A stretch of 64,000 bases of DNA from Dipteris shenzhenensis (lineage: Eukaryota; Polypodiophyta; Polypodiopsida; Gleicheniales). Made by a program: the position numbers and the translations under genes. Of this stretch, positions 46,866 through 59,070 are shown one piece after another (within the stretch, counting starts at the first letter, position 1; each line of letters starts with the position of its first letter). The notes beneath the pieces are model-generated. The model saw only the letters and a program-made list of their open reading frames with translations. It was not told the DNA's origin and did not search any database. The stretch is from the NCBI GenBank assembly GCA_047967505.1, contig CM106539.1. One strand, given 5' to 3'.

Positions 46866-48273
46866 TTAAAATAAAGGCAATGACCTAACAAGAAAAGAAA
46901 TAAGACATATATAAGTATGTAAAGGCAAACAACCAGACGATAGATAAATGTAAGCAAAGAACAACCGACTAATTTTTTTATTAAAAGAGAGCAACAAACG
47001 TATAAATGAGATGAGAAAATGAACTGTACAAGCAATATTGCAATATATCATGTAAGATGATGCACCGCTATCGATATACCAAGGATCCTGCTCTGCTTGG
47101 TTGACTTGATAGCTGAAATCCTCTTCTAGATTGCAATCAGTGTCTAGGTACACTGTATTAGTCTTTTGCATTTCCTCGTTGGTAAGAAACTTATTCCCAT
47201 GTTCATTTGCAAAATGACTGTGACTAGAATGTCCACCACGATGATTTCCTCTGTCGTGGAAATTCCCTCGATTGCTATTGGATTGACCACCTTGGTCATA
47301 CTACTTCTTGCGGCAATCTCTTTCATAGTGTCCAAACTTATGATAGTAGTTGCACTGGATGTTTGACACGTTGGTGGATGCATTTCCTCATCCTTGGAAT
47401 CTTCCTCAGTTGAAATGATTTCCTCTTTGCTAATTCTGATGTTGCTGAGGATGATGCTGATGCTGATGTTGACTTTGTTGATGACTCTGTTACTAATGAT
47501 GACCACTTTTGTGGAATGATCTACCTCTGCCTTTGCTTCTATTTAAAACTATGAATGACCTTTGCCTGCATGAATAGCTTGCGTCCTGAGTTCTTCACCA
47601 AGTAGGAATGACTAAAGTTCTTTGAGTATCGGAATTTGCCGTTGAATGGCAATACTCTAGACTAGATTCTCATATCCCTCTCCTAGTCCATTCAGGATGA
47701 CTTGAACCATTTTTGCTAGATTCATGGTCCCTCCTACTGCTGCGAGTTGATTGTTATAGTCTTTGATCTCCTGAGTACGTAAGCATGATCGGTTTTGCTC
47801 TGCCATTGCGAAAACTCTGGTTGATTTGGTTTCTTAGTGTAGAATCCTGGAAGTGTTCTTGACTCATAGAGAGCTGTGAACATATACCATGCTTCTTTTG
47901 ATGTCTTGACAGTGTTGAGTTGTCCTAGCATGACATCTTGCACATTCTACTTGATCTGATGATATGCATGCTTATCTTTCTTATCCCATTCTGCTTGAGC
48001 TCGGGCAATGGCAAGATTTGTTGCTACAGGTGCAGAAACTGCTGGTGTAGCTGGAGATCCCACTGTTGATCCTGTTGCTAGTGCTATGACAACAAATGGA
48101 GTATAGCTACTGCTGGGGCTGGATCGTCCAATGGTCTAGGTATAGATCCATAGACATACTCCCATTTGTCCTAAAGTTTAGGAATGGTCTCCATTTGGTA
48201 TTTCCATGTGCCATAATTGGAGTTGTCTAGCTTAGCAGATGCCTCCAGATTGAGGTTGCTAGTCATAGACATG
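46866..48273 (-). pseudogene. Copia gag and start of protease, truncated
   Basis: Minus strand, ATG at about 48273 gives SMTSNLNLEASAKLDNSNYG with TWKYQME, the N-terminus of copia gag. QDVMLGQLNTVKTSKEAWYMF (about 47940) is the UBN2/gag core. A zinc knuckle follows (CNYYHKFGHYERDC, about 47311-47352). Its second Cys is Tyr, so the CCHC site is broken. WYIDSGASSYM (about 47085) is the protease active site. After that the element ends; integrase, RT and RNase H are missing. Several stops interrupt gag, for example after IPKL. Confidence 0.75.
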
Positions 48274-48344
48274 GTGCAAGAAATGTACTCAAAGTGTCAT
48301 GAAAATCACCGTCTGAATCAACTACAAAACACTGACTGTGGCAA

Positions 48345-48840
48345 GTGAAATCTGAATTGTCAATGAAGGTAGAACTGCAATATATATAATTCGATTTGAA
48401 TTACAAGGCTTCTAGCAAATGATGTCGGGAATAGCCAAGAGGCTTTGCAAGGCTGAAATGATGTGCACAATGCCATGAAATAGCCGAATAGGCTTTACAA
48501 TGATGGTATGTGTGTGTGAAATCAAATCATGTGCTATCTACCCACTGATCAATCGGCAATGCCTCTGAACACTCTGAAGTCTGCTCATTGAACTAATGAA
48601 CGTTAGGTTTTAGGTAATGTGATGATGTGAAACTGTATGTGAGCATAGGGACTGACTCCGAGTACGAACTAGTCAGGAATTTCGGGCATGGCTTAGATTG
48701 GCAACTTGGGGAAATTCAAAGCGTCCCCTCTATGGTGATCTAGTCTACTCTTGATCTAGATCTATACCAACCATTGATCGATGAAAGAACATCAAATAAT
48801 TTCTTTTCTTTTAATGTGCTAGGTCAGATGCATCGATATA
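48345..48840 (-). repeat. Copia 5' flank or LTR, related to 12.3-13.1 kb
   Basis: Lies upstream of the gag ATG on the minus strand. ATATATATAA near 48386 and the motifs GAATAGCC, GGCTTTACAA, GAACTAGTCAGGAATTT and CAAATAATTTCTTTTCTTTT match 12300-13110 in order. It is probably the LTR, but no clear primer site is seen. Confidence 0.5.
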
Positions 48841-50650
48841 GAGGTTGATGTGCATGTAGAAAGTGGATTTGTCGGTGAGGCTCAAAAGTGAGTGATACTT
48901 GCGTCGAAATGTGCACGTGATGTGACGAGTGTGCATAGCACAGAAAAATTAATCATTTCATCTTTTTGTAGGACCCTCAAATTCCTCTTGGATCAAGAGA
49001 TACAGCTTGATCTAGGTGGAGCGACAAAAAAGAGTGAAAATGCACATTGATGATGTGGCACTATGAGTCATATGTAGTGATGATGTGGCACTGTGCTTAG
49101 CAAGAGGTGTGCCAATGGAGCACTGTGGTGATGTGGCAGGCAGGTGCACATGCTATGGGAAGACTATGCTTGTGGAGAGGTAACTGTGCGTACAAGGATC
49201 AGTGCCAGTTGGCAGATGATGAGGTGGCAACTAAGTGACCTAACCAGGGGTTAACCTCACCCGGTTGTTGGCTTAACCAACCCTATCCTCTTACTGACCA
49301 TGGTTAATATACTCGAGTTAACTTGACCCAAGGTGGTGTGGCCTTGTGGATGAGGTTTTGCCACATGGCAAACTTTGACCACTAGATAAGACGAGGGTTA
49401 GCCTTGACCTAACCAAGGTAAATTATTGTCCTCCACGTGGCTTACAGAGAGAAGAGCTTCTGGTAAAGCTCTATAGAGGTGATGGCATGTAGAGTCGACG
49501 AGGAAGGTTGTGAGGAGTCCATAGCGTTGATGGAAGGAGCTGTTTGTTGATGGAGATGAGAGCACGGATGGAGTTGGAAGCTGGTTGGAGAGGTGCTAAG
49601 AGGAGTCTTTTGCAGGCGCTACAACCCGTGGCTGTAGATGCGCCATTGGAGCGATCATTGTAGTTGTTCTTTCTTCCAAGTGCCATCGTCGCTAAAGCAT
49701 GCAAGTCGTAGGCGTCAGTGCTTTGAGAGAATAGGTCATCGCTTAGCCATTCTAAGGTCGTTAATCTACTTGTAGGAGCCGTGTGAGCTAGGAGCATGGA
49801 GCGCTAACCGTGCTAGAGTTTGCTCGTCACCCATAGGTCCTTGCTGTCATTGATGAAGAGCCTCCTTGAAGCTGCTAATCTTGGTGGCTATCATGCAAGG
49901 CTAGAGTCGTGGGCCATGGAGGCGGAGCATTGCAAATGAAGGAGGTGTTGGCTTCTGCTGAAGTATGCCATTGCTGGAGAGGGTTGTGAGGCTGAAGGTC
50001 GTTGAAGAAGCCGGTGCCCGTCGATGTTGTAGGTGGCTTGTTAGCTTTGTCAGTGAGCATTGAGAAAGTCAAGAGAGCTGACTGTCTATGCCGCAAGCTA
50101 TGTGGCGAGTTTGCTTGTGAGATATGGAGCAAGATGCTATGGAAGAAGGAGGCTAAAGCTTCACTATGCTTGGTTGTGGAGCTGCCTTGCTGCTCGTTGT
50201 GTAGGAGCCTCCTTGCTAGATGCTTGTGCTAGCTTAGAGGAATACACACAAATGAACCCTTTATAAGGAGCCAGTGTGACTTTATGTGGAGTAGGGCCAG
50301 AGAGAAGAAGCTATATGTTGAGGAAGCCAATAGAGTGTTCTTAGTTGTATTCTACATCGTTGCACAAGAGATTGAGAGGAAGATTGCACTCACAGAGAGG
50401 AAGCACTAATCATGTACCCACCAGTTGTTTGTACTTGGGCCCAAAGCCCTTCTTTCTGATACAACTTGGCAATTCCTTAAGTGACTAGTCTATTCCTTAC
50501 GTGTTTGTTTTGCATAACATCTCCATACATCTACAACCACATTATAACCATCTTAATAGTACATTGAGGCTTGGCTCCCCCACTTTCCCTTTGCATCCTT
50601 AGTAGCATTTAGTGTGTACTATAGCTATTAGGTTACACAACCAAGTATCG
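48841..50650. other. Unassigned region, GC-richer between 49.44 and 50.25 kb
   Basis: GGTTAAC-type motifs cluster at 49240-49420. 49440-50250 is richer in G and C, with frames of 60-108 residues on both strands but no domain or splice pattern I trust. TTTATAAGGAGCC at 50261 and a following transcript-like stretch suggest an LTR, unproven. Confidence 0.3.
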
Positions 50651-51934
50651 AGTGGCCAAGGGAAAAAGACCATCAACACAGAGAGAAGATGTTGCACCAA
50701 GTGCAAAAGAGTACACTCAAATTAATTAGAAGCTCCTACTTCTATAGTTGATAGAGATCACAAGCATCAAACCACTACAAATAGATGGGACGAAATCCAA
50801 AAAAGATAGACCAAATAGGACATCAAAATACGACCTCTATACATCCCCACAAATGCATGGCCTGAATTCATGAAAAGGAAATATTGAATAGTAGAAGTGA
50901 TGGATTTTGCCAGCTAGACTTTGGCTGTAGATTTGCTAGGTCGGCCACGTAGGAGCTAGTAGTCACTTTGGTGGAGTCGTAGAAGAAGCAGCTACCTGTG
51001 GGTCGCTAATCAACTCTTTGTGGCTTTCAATCAAGCATGAAGTTCTCTCTCTCTCTCTCTTGAAAAACTATCAGAAGAAGAACATAGGTCTCTCTTTCTC
51101 TTAGAATTACCTATCTCTCTATTTCTCGGCTTTCTCTCCACCATTGTCTCTCAAGAAACTTTTAATAGAAATCCTCTCTCACTCTTCAGAAAGAAGAAAT
51201 CTCTCTCTCACAATAAGAATGAACATAATTCTCACACAGAAATGAATGAAAAAGAACTCACAAATCTCTCTCTCAATCACTAGATCTCTATGATTAACTG
51301 TACACTAGATTTAGTTGAAAATATAGAATATATATAAACCCATTTAGGGTTAGGGTTAGGGCATCTAAACCTTTCCTTTATAGCACTCTATTGGGTTAGT
51401 GCTATGCACATATGATCACATGATGTTGAGCGTGATCTCTCAACAAGAACCTTGCCCCTTTGTATGATACTTGGTGGAAAAATGGCACAATCCCCGAACT
51501 TGGGTAGCCATCTCAAAATTGCATGTTTGATTTAAGAGAACCTTGCCCCTTTGTATGAGACTTGATGGAAAAATATGGTATAATGCATCCTCGATGCTAG
51601 GTATCTCTCTTGAAATTGCATGTTTTGTTTAAGAGAACCTCGAAAATGGCGACTTGGTTAACCAATGTGACTCTGTTGTTAACCATTGTGACTCGCTTAA
51701 CCCATGGGGTTAACAATCAATAGGGGTTAGAGTGGCTATTTTGTGGGGGTTAAAGGCCACTGTACCTTAACCCCGGTTATGTACAATACTCAAACACATA
51801 TATATATGGATGAAATAGAAGATTAGGGTGTTTTGCACCCACCAAAACTTGCGTCTCTCGAGCTTCCTCTCACCCTCTTAGCTTTCGTTGTGTCCTCACA
51901 TGTTTCAGACATAGAGCCATTGCTATGAGACCAT
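50651..51934. other. Unassigned region with CT-rich runs
   Basis: CTCTCTCTCT runs at 51043-51062 and several CTCTCTCTC motifs to 51270. CCTTGCCCCTTTGTATGA(T/G)ACTTG(G/A)TGG is duplicated at about 51451 and 51541. TTTAGGG plus two TTAGGG at 51343-51361. GTTAACC motifs at 51655-51770. No gene seen. Confidence 0.4.
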
Positions 51935-52230
51935 AGCAAGTCACATACACATGTCATTGTTACTCACAGGTGTCTTGTCATCATAGCCTCATTCATCATC
52001 GGGCTCCCCTTGAGTTTCTACCTTGGCCATGGACCCAAATTTCTCTCATGTATTAGTTTTGATATGATATAGTTTTGTTGTATTCATTGTGGGTGATGAC
52101 ACCCAATTAGAGGCTTCACCCTTTGAGCTCATTGTATCAAGCCTTTTTTAGTCTCATAGATCCTTGTATCTTTCAAAGGCTTTTAATAAACTCTCTCTCT
52201 CTCTCTCTCTCTCTCCCTCTCATGCATGCA
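51935..52230 (+). repeat. Dispersed repeat with microsatellite tail, copy 2
   Basis: Matches 55620-55900 in the same direction (GTTGTATTCATTGTGGGTGATGA, AATTAGAGGCTT, AGCTCATTGTATCAAGC) and 36120-36430 in reverse. Its tail is (CT)n followed by CATGCATGCATGC. Confidence 0.75.
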
Positions 52231-52545
52231 TGCATACACATACACACACACAATTGTAATAATGGTAACAAATTGTATTAGTAATTCTAAATCTAGCTAC
52301 CCAATCACATCTACTAGTATGCTCTCCCCCCCCCCTTCCCACCAAGTTGATCATTTCTAGAGTAATAGAGTCACGGACATCTCCAAAACAATTGTAATCA
52401 TGGTAGCAAATAAGAGAATGCCTATTGGTGGCTTCCCACATGTCGGAGTCTCCTCCACCACTTTCATTCTTGTATTCTTACACACACACACACACACACC
52501 CCTTACCATCATTCTTGTATTCTTACACACACACACACACACTTA
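52190..52545. repeat. Microsatellites: (CT)n and two (CA)n runs
   Basis: (CT)n at 52190-52217, CACACA at 52236-52250, and (CA)n at 52481-52499 and 52527-52542. The latter two sit in a 45-bp direct repeat with ATTCTTGTATTCTTA. Short frames over them are artefacts. Confidence 0.9.
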
Positions 52546-53095
52546 CCATCATACAAAGGAGAGATATGGACAATTTAGTCACTATTGTCTATATGTGTGA
52601 ACAAAAGCCATAATCAAAGAGGTGGTTCTTCTCCCTTCCACCCCTACTATAAAAGAAGGTGATATTGTCATTCCACATATTCATGGGATAAAGAGGTGGA
52701 AACGCAAGTGCAAGCTCCATGTGCTTGGAAAATACATAAGGCAACTCCAAGAAAAGAAGTGTATTGGGAGCGGAGTGAGATTTACATGGCCCATACTCTA
52801 GAGGATGCTTAATGGTGCCCTCTTAGAGAAAGTGCAAGGCATTATCATGTGATGGCCTCCTCCATATATGCTGAGTTAGGGGGAAGAAAAAGAAGAAAAA
52901 AAGGGCCATGCCACAAATCTTTTAGGCAATGAAGATGCCTATACTAAGGGTGCTTCAAGACGGGAACTTTTAGACACATAGATGCAAAACAACTAAATGT
53001 CACAAAGATTTGTCAAGACTATCAAAGTGTCTTCACAAATGGTGTCTCTAATAAACTTTCGTGGGATGGGTTCAGAGAGAGACACTTGTAGCTGA

Positions 53096-53096
<1 letters not shown>

Positions 53097-53133
<37 letters not shown>

Positions 53134-53210
53134 CCTCTCCCTCTCTCTTCCCTCCTCCCTCCCTCCCTCCCTCCCTCCCTCCCTCCCTCTCTCTCCCATC
53201 CTCCCTCCCT

Positions 53211-53265
<55 letters not shown>

Positions 53266-53288
53266 CCTCCCTCTCTCTCTCTCTCTCT
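53097..53288. repeat. Compound microsatellite (TG)n-(CCCT)n-(CT)n
   Basis: (TG)n at 53098-53128, then C/T runs built from CCCT and CT to 53288, flanked right by a 28-bp duplication of ACACCTCTCTAGG. Frames on both strands here are products of the simple sequence. Confidence 0.95.
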
Positions 53289-53339
53289 AGACACCTCTCT
53301 AGGTTTGCCATGACACCTCTCTAGGTTGATGCCATCTTT

Positions 53340-54430
53340 CAAATAGTGACATTCATTCATAGAGTTTGGGACTTACCTCACTGGAGACTGCCAAGGCTGG
53401 CCTTGGAGTCATCTAGACAACTACTAGAGAGCGGGGTAGACACATGGTATGCATATATATCTGCATGGTTTGCTTGGTATCCAACTGGACATACTTTGCC
53501 CCTTTCAATATAGCATGGACGTTCCACTTTGGTTGATCCCACAAGATGAAATCAAATGTATCATACGGTTATATCTCATCCAGCTCCATACATCTCAGAT
53601 TGGGGTGGGGGGACCAGGAGGTCCCACCAAGATCTAGTTTTATCGTGACCGCTTCCTAAGAGTATTGGAGAAGGGATCAATCATCATACCCCAGTATCTC
53701 AAGGAAAGAGGGGTCTCACATGCACTGAGGGTCACCATTAGATAGATGCAGCTTTCATCCCATCAGCTGAGGATTGAGGTGGGGAGAGTGGCAGGTATAC
53801 CCAAAGAGTAGTGGACCTGCAGGTTATGCACATTGGGGTTGGTTGAAAAGAGGAGCATTTACTTTGTGCTTGCCCAGCCTTCTATGAGATTCAAGGACAC
53901 TACCACTGTCTCTACCTGGAGGGAAGGGGCACTCTCACAAATGATCTACTTCCATGACCAATTCTACATTTGGCTCTATTTGATGGAGATGTGCTAACGC
54001 AGGGAGACACTACTACGATAGATCAGAGAACACGAGGCAACTAGGCCATAGGATATAGAGGCTGATCGAGCACAGTGACACATCATAGACTTCTCCACAT
54101 TTCAATGTGCTCCAAGACACAGTGGAGTAGAGGAGGAGGAGCTAGTTGATGTGTGGGTAGCCTAGATTAGTAGAGAGATCTGACATGGTGCCACTGAGAG
54201 AGGGACACAAAGATAGCACGTGAGACAGAGAGCACCCAAAACTCATTCTATTGAGGTCCGTTGACCTATCACAACTTTCCTTAGAGGAGACCGATAGAGA
54301 TGAGGCCTTACTCATGACATAACTCAATGGGTTCAGAGATCGAGGAGACCTCGTCTCCTGCCACAGTGAGATAGCTCGACAAATGCAAATTTGAGATATC
54401 TTCACAACTCATCGGAGGGCCACCACTATG
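53340..54430 (+). other. Decayed coding-like stretch, unknown
   Basis: Fragments such as FYRDRFLRVLEKGSIIIPQY and GVSHALRVTIR (from about 53638) look protein-coding but are broken by many stops. I do not recognise the family. Together with 55254-55484 (FAFRSLMYYVIWGCYHCLF) it may be the interior of the element bounded by the direct repeats at 51935 and 55620. Confidence 0.3.
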
Positions 54431-54510
54431 CTGAGCTTCGGTTCTTGAGTCCCAGCTCTTAGATTGCTTCGGTTTGTATTTGATTTTTGCTTTTGCTTGA
54501 GCTCTTGAGC

Positions 54511-55006
54511 ATAGTAGATCAGCATAGAATAGTACTCAATAAGGGCCCTAGTGTGCCCTTTGCTCCAGCCCATTGTGGCTTGTATGAGTCTCCTTTTTTG
54601 TGCACTTTGTCCCATATGCCCGCGAGGCATGTTAATACATCTTTCTTTCTTTCTCTCTCTCTCTCTCTCTCTCTCTCCTCCCTCCCCCCCCCCATGAGAA
54701 GATCACATCCAACCCGATTTAAAGATGGAAACATAGATTCCCCCATTTCCCCCCTCCCATAGTAGATCAGCATAGAATAGTACTCAATAAGGGCCCTAGT
54801 GTGCCCTTTGCTCCAGCCCATTGTGGCTTGTATGAGTCTCCTTTTTTGTGCACTTTGTCCCATATGCCCGCGAGGCATGTTAATACATCTTTCTTTCTTT
54901 CTCTCTCTCTCTCTCTTTTTCTCCTCCCTCCCCCCCCCCATGAGAAGATCACATCCAACCCGATTTAAAGATGGAAACATAGATTCCCCCATTTCCCCCC
55001 TCCCCC
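54511..55006. repeat. 248-bp near-identical tandem duplication
   Basis: ATAGTAGATCAGCATAGAAT starts at 54511 and 54759. The copies agree nearly base for base apart from the length of the CT and C runs. The edges lie in C-rich low-complexity sequence, which suggests slippage or unequal exchange, and the high identity suggests it is recent. Confidence 0.9.
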
Positions 55007-55035
55007 CACCTCCCTCCCTGCCTCCCTCCCTCCCT

Positions 55036-55070
<35 letters not shown>
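55007..55070. repeat. (CCCT)n-(CT)n microsatellite
   Basis: C-rich then CT run directly following the tandem duplication. Confidence 0.9.
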
Positions 55071-55073
<3 letters not shown>

Positions 55074-55619
55074 CCATGATCATGCCAAAATCTGGCTTAT
55101 CCCTTAGCCCTAAGTAGGGGATATGTAGCACTTGCTTGACTAGAGTGGCAATGCTTCCCCTCCCACTTCCATCACGTACCATATTGAGTCAAGGATTATG
55201 GCTCCCGTACCTTAAGATGATGTAGATTACCATGGTTCGATCTACCTTCCTCAATGACCTTGGGAGCTAAGGGTGATGTTGAGTCGGAGGAGCATTTCGC
55301 TTTCAGGAGCCTTATGTACTATGTGATTTGGGGTTGTTATCACTGTCTCTTTAGAGATGGTTTCGGACCCATCTCCAACTTCTTTTCTTATCGAGATCAA
55401 AGATTCCTTGTTGCCTTCATCCATGAGGCCGTCAGACACATAGAGCACTTACTTAGGATACATAGGTGGGGTCAGGGCGCATAGCTAGACTCTAGTGAGA
55501 GTGTGATCATGGAGTTGTTCAAAGCAAATTTGAAAGACCAACAGATAACAAGTGGTCAGCGAGGCTGAGATCTAGAGCAAGTGACATGACAGACTCGGCA
55601 TCAATAGGGTAGTCGCTAA

Positions 55620-55900
55620 GAGACCACAACGAGTCACATGCACATATAGCCATCAACGCTCTCGTAGGTTTCTTACCATCATAGCCTCATTCATCGTCGA
55701 GCTCCCCTTGAGCTTCCACCTAGGCGATGAACCTAGATTTCTCATGTATTCGTTCTAATATGATATGATTTTGTTGTATTCATTGTGGGTGATGATGCTC
55801 AATTAGAGGCTTTATTCTTTTAGCTCATTGTATCAAGCTTCTTTCGGTCTCATACATAAGAATAGTCCCTTTTTTAGTGTGTGTGTTTGTGCATGCCCAC
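55620..55900 (+). repeat. Dispersed repeat with microsatellite tail, copy 3
   Basis: Direct copy of 51935-52230, 3.69 kb away. Its tail is TGTGTGTG, CACACACA and CATGCATGCATG instead of (CT)n. The pair may be the ends of one element or two separate insertions. Confidence 0.7.
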
Positions 55901-57329
55901 ACACACATGCATGCATGTGTGTATATACATGTGTGGGAATGGCATATAGATGAAGCTTCACACATATTCATGCAAACCTAAAACATTCCACCCCTAGAGT
56001 TGATGTTGCACCGTATAGACACATGCAAGTAAGAAATATAGAAGCAAGCCAAAGGCAAGTGTTAAGTGACATGCGATATCTTGCTATGGAAAGTTTGCTC
56101 TAACTTGCACATGGCCTCTACATCGACATAGCTTGTTGTTATTGCTTCTCCATGTGGCACAAGTTGGAGGATATTAGAGGACGATTCCATAAAGCGGACA
56201 TGTGGCTGGTAGAGCCCTTGTAGAAGAGAAGATTTGGGATTTAAACAAGTTGGGGATAGGAGAAAGGAAGGCTCGAGGAACATGCCAAAATACCAGAGAG
56301 ACACTATGTGCTAGAGTTTTTTTGGGTTTTAGACATTTGGAACCATGCAACCAAGCCCAATTGCTTCAATGTGACTACTACCCTATCCTAGAGGGTGAAG
56401 GGCTTTATCGTGAGGACCTCTAACGACTTTCCCTAATGTGCCATAGCGAGCCTTAAACCTTTTCACCACTCACAGCGTGGACAAAAGCGGCTCAATTTCT
56501 AGTGGAGTCACTGCAAGATCGTCCAAGAACACATTGTCGAGGTAAGTAGAGGACTTCTCTGCATTTACGTAATGTGTAGACAATGCGAGCGAGGCAATGA
56601 AATTGTTCTACCGTTGCAAGTACGCTGAGAAGGTCAGCGTGAGATAGTTGTGTACCAAGTTGAGAAAGCGCACGATCCAAGCTCAGGGATTCGGATCCGA
56701 CGAGCTGATCGACGACCAACAAGCGAGCTGAATTCTGAGGCATCGTTGCAAATGCCGAGGAGCTGATCGTTGTACAGAAGACGACCAACAAGCGAGCTGA
56801 ATCCTGAGGCATCGTTGTTGCTGCAAATGAGAAGATTTAGGGTACTGGATTGGGATAGTAACAAAAAAGGAGATGCATGAGCTCAAGCGGACCCTGCGGA
56901 CGTATATACATCTGTATGGCCAGGTCAGCTCCTCTTTATGTTTGGCTGCTTCAGAGATGAAAGAGCTCTCAAGCTTTGTACTGTGGCAAATCGTCACAGT
57001 CAAACAAAAGCTCAGGGCGGGGCAGAGAGTTGCCTATTTCCAGCAATCAGGCATCGGGGTCTTTCACGTCTAAAAATTGATCACAGCACATCACACTGCA
57101 GCTTGCATCTAATCGGCTGGCCAAAGTGGAGGGGGTGTGGGGGAGCTGTAAGAGGCCTACGTTCCCACTCATTTGAGCATGTGCCCTCGGCCCAGCAAGC
57201 AGCTAGAGTGTCCAGCTGCCAGCAGCTTAGAGTTTTCATCCTTCACCGCATCGATTCTATTCACATATTCTTCCTGTTGTAGTATAAACAGTCTCTTTTT
57301 CACTTTTGTAATACTGTTTATGTCTTGCA

Positions 57330-57371
<42 letters not shown>

Positions 57372-58560
57372 TGAATGATAGGCTTATTAGTGCCTACGGA
57401 TCGAACAGGATCCACCACAGAGAAGGTTGAATTTCTGATACAGATTTTAAGAGCCGATTTAAAAGCTTATGCTTGGGTACTGATGAGAACATTATTTTTT
57501 ATTTTTCTCATTTACTCATAAATTTGTCTAAATTCACTTACAAACTCCCTTCTGTTTGTTGTATAAATAATTCAATTTGTAAGATTGGATATAATCTTAT
57601 GAAGTTTTATTTATGTACCTTTTTCGATCATCAAGAAGGTTCAAGTGTTATGTCCTCCTAAATGGGATTAGCTGAACTAACTAGGATTAGTATAAACCTA
57701 ATCTAGGTTAAGGGAGACTTGGGTAGATGTCAGCCCTAGGGTTAGCTTGGCTACGTAAGGCAAGGGGCTGTGAAACGATTCAGTTATCTCCCCTCTTCAG
57801 ACAAGCTATCATGGGGCCTGCAGGAATCATCACCTCCTAGCCAAACCTCTCACTCAAGAGCTAACAAGAACATCTTTTTTCACCCAAAATCAAAGCAAGA
57901 GCCCCTAGGCCTAACAAGAACAACTCTTTTCTCACAAAATCAAAGCAAGAGCCCTGAGACCCTAGAGGCCCCCTTAACAGAGTTAACAATTTGCCAAGTG
58001 TCCATGCAATAGATCCCACACCTTTTGGGGTACTGTCATGCACCCTTCTCCAAGTTACATCAATGGCTATGAATATGTGTTGCCCCCACCCTAAAGCCCC
58101 TTTGCATGTAGAACCCATACGAGTCGCTAGCTGAAATCCATAATTCAACTCAGAAGGACTCATACTATGGATGAATGTTTTAGGCAAACTATAACAATGG
58201 CAACCACTTGTTTTAAGAACACCTTAACATTGCACCTTCAAGAGTTTGTTGACTCTCTCTGTTCGACCACCCTTCTCAAGATGGTCTCCTCTACTCATTT
58301 CCAACTTAGAAACTAAGTACGAAGATCTTTGTATAAATGAAAGCTCAAGTATGTGTGGGTGTGTGTATATTTATTTGTGAGAGCATATGTTTATACTACG
58401 GTCTACACCCATTGTTGGGCACTGATGACGTCAGTGATAGCTAGTCGCTGCTATATGTGACGGAGTTTATGGTTTCCAATCTTGTGGCTAACATGAGATT
58501 GAAACTGCATTGTGTGTTGGGTTGTTAGAGGATGAATTTGGCATGTTCCTGGATTCATCT
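55901..58560. other. Unassigned region with small duplications
   Basis: GACGACCAACAAGCGAGCTGAAT is duplicated at about 56710 and 56787. AACAAGAACA(T/A)CT with AAAATCAAAGCAAGAGCCC is duplicated at about 57863 and 57908. (GA)n runs at 57331-57366. 56500-57250 is GC-richer with frames up to 114 residues on both strands. None has a recognised domain. Confidence 0.4.
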
Positions 58561-58562
58561 CT

Positions 58563-58632
58563 CTGTGTGTGTGTGTGTGTGTGTGTGTAGGGTGTGTGTG
58601 TGTGATGGTGTGTGTGTGTGTGTGTGTGTGGT
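58563..58632. repeat. (TG)n microsatellite before LINE C
   Basis: Two TG runs split by TAGGG and TGATGG, directly upstream of the likely LINE C start. Confidence 0.95.
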
Positions 58633-58732
58633 AGGGCGAGACGAGAGAGAGAGCGTCGAGAGCGTGTCGAGAGCGTCACTGCTCAGCCTCCCCAAGCCTC
58701 CGCACAGGTTTGCGTTAGGCTCCCGTTCAGCC

Positions 58733-59070
58733 CCGTACTCTGTCCGTAAAACTGTACGGACGCCGTACATCTGTACGGACGTCGTACAGCCACGTCTTCT
58801 CTTCCCTGCGTAATTTCGTCTCACCTGCCTGTCCGTTGACCTGCATCTTTGCTGTATCGCCGTACCCCTCGTCCTTTTCCGTACAATCAGCTTTATCCTT
58901 TTGCGTAAGCCATCTCTTCCATCGTCGCTCTCCGTACAGCCTCTGCGCTCCTTGTTTCCTTTCGTACGACTCAACCCCTTCAGCCTTTCTTCCATACATC
59001 TGTACAACTTGTACATTCCGTACAGCTTGTACTTTCAGCCTGCTCCTTGTCCGTACAGTTCTGCTTTTAT
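58733..59070 (+). promoter_or_regulatory. LINE C 5' leader with 14 GTAC motifs
   Basis: GTAC occurs 14 times between 58735 and 59054, mostly as CCGTACA or TGTAC. CTGTACGGACGTCGTACAG at 58772-58790 is nearly palindromic. Non-LTR elements carry their promoter in the 5' leader, so these may be binding sites for a plant factor. SBP-type factors recognise GTAC cores; that link is inference. Confidence 0.5.

Noticed and set aside
49471-50266. Overlapping frames in the GC-richer block as host genes
   Set aside because: Frames of similar length exist on both strands, without domain, splice pattern or partner. Kept only as an unassigned region.
51343-51361. TTTAGGG followed by two TTAGGG as a telomere junction
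   Set aside because: Only about 19 bases, not next to a PLE end, and a chance or degenerate match is possible.
53022-53360. Arg/Glu and Ser/Leu/Pro repeat proteins
   Set aside because: They are translations of the (CT)n, (CCCT)n and (TG)n microsatellites in different frames.
54519-54992. 157-residue minus-strand frame as a gene
   Set aside because: It spans the 248-bp duplication and CT runs, repeats itself and has no domain.
56492-57282. Gene in the 56.5-57.3 kb region
   Set aside because: Frames on both strands overlap a 75-bp duplication. No motif is recognisable.
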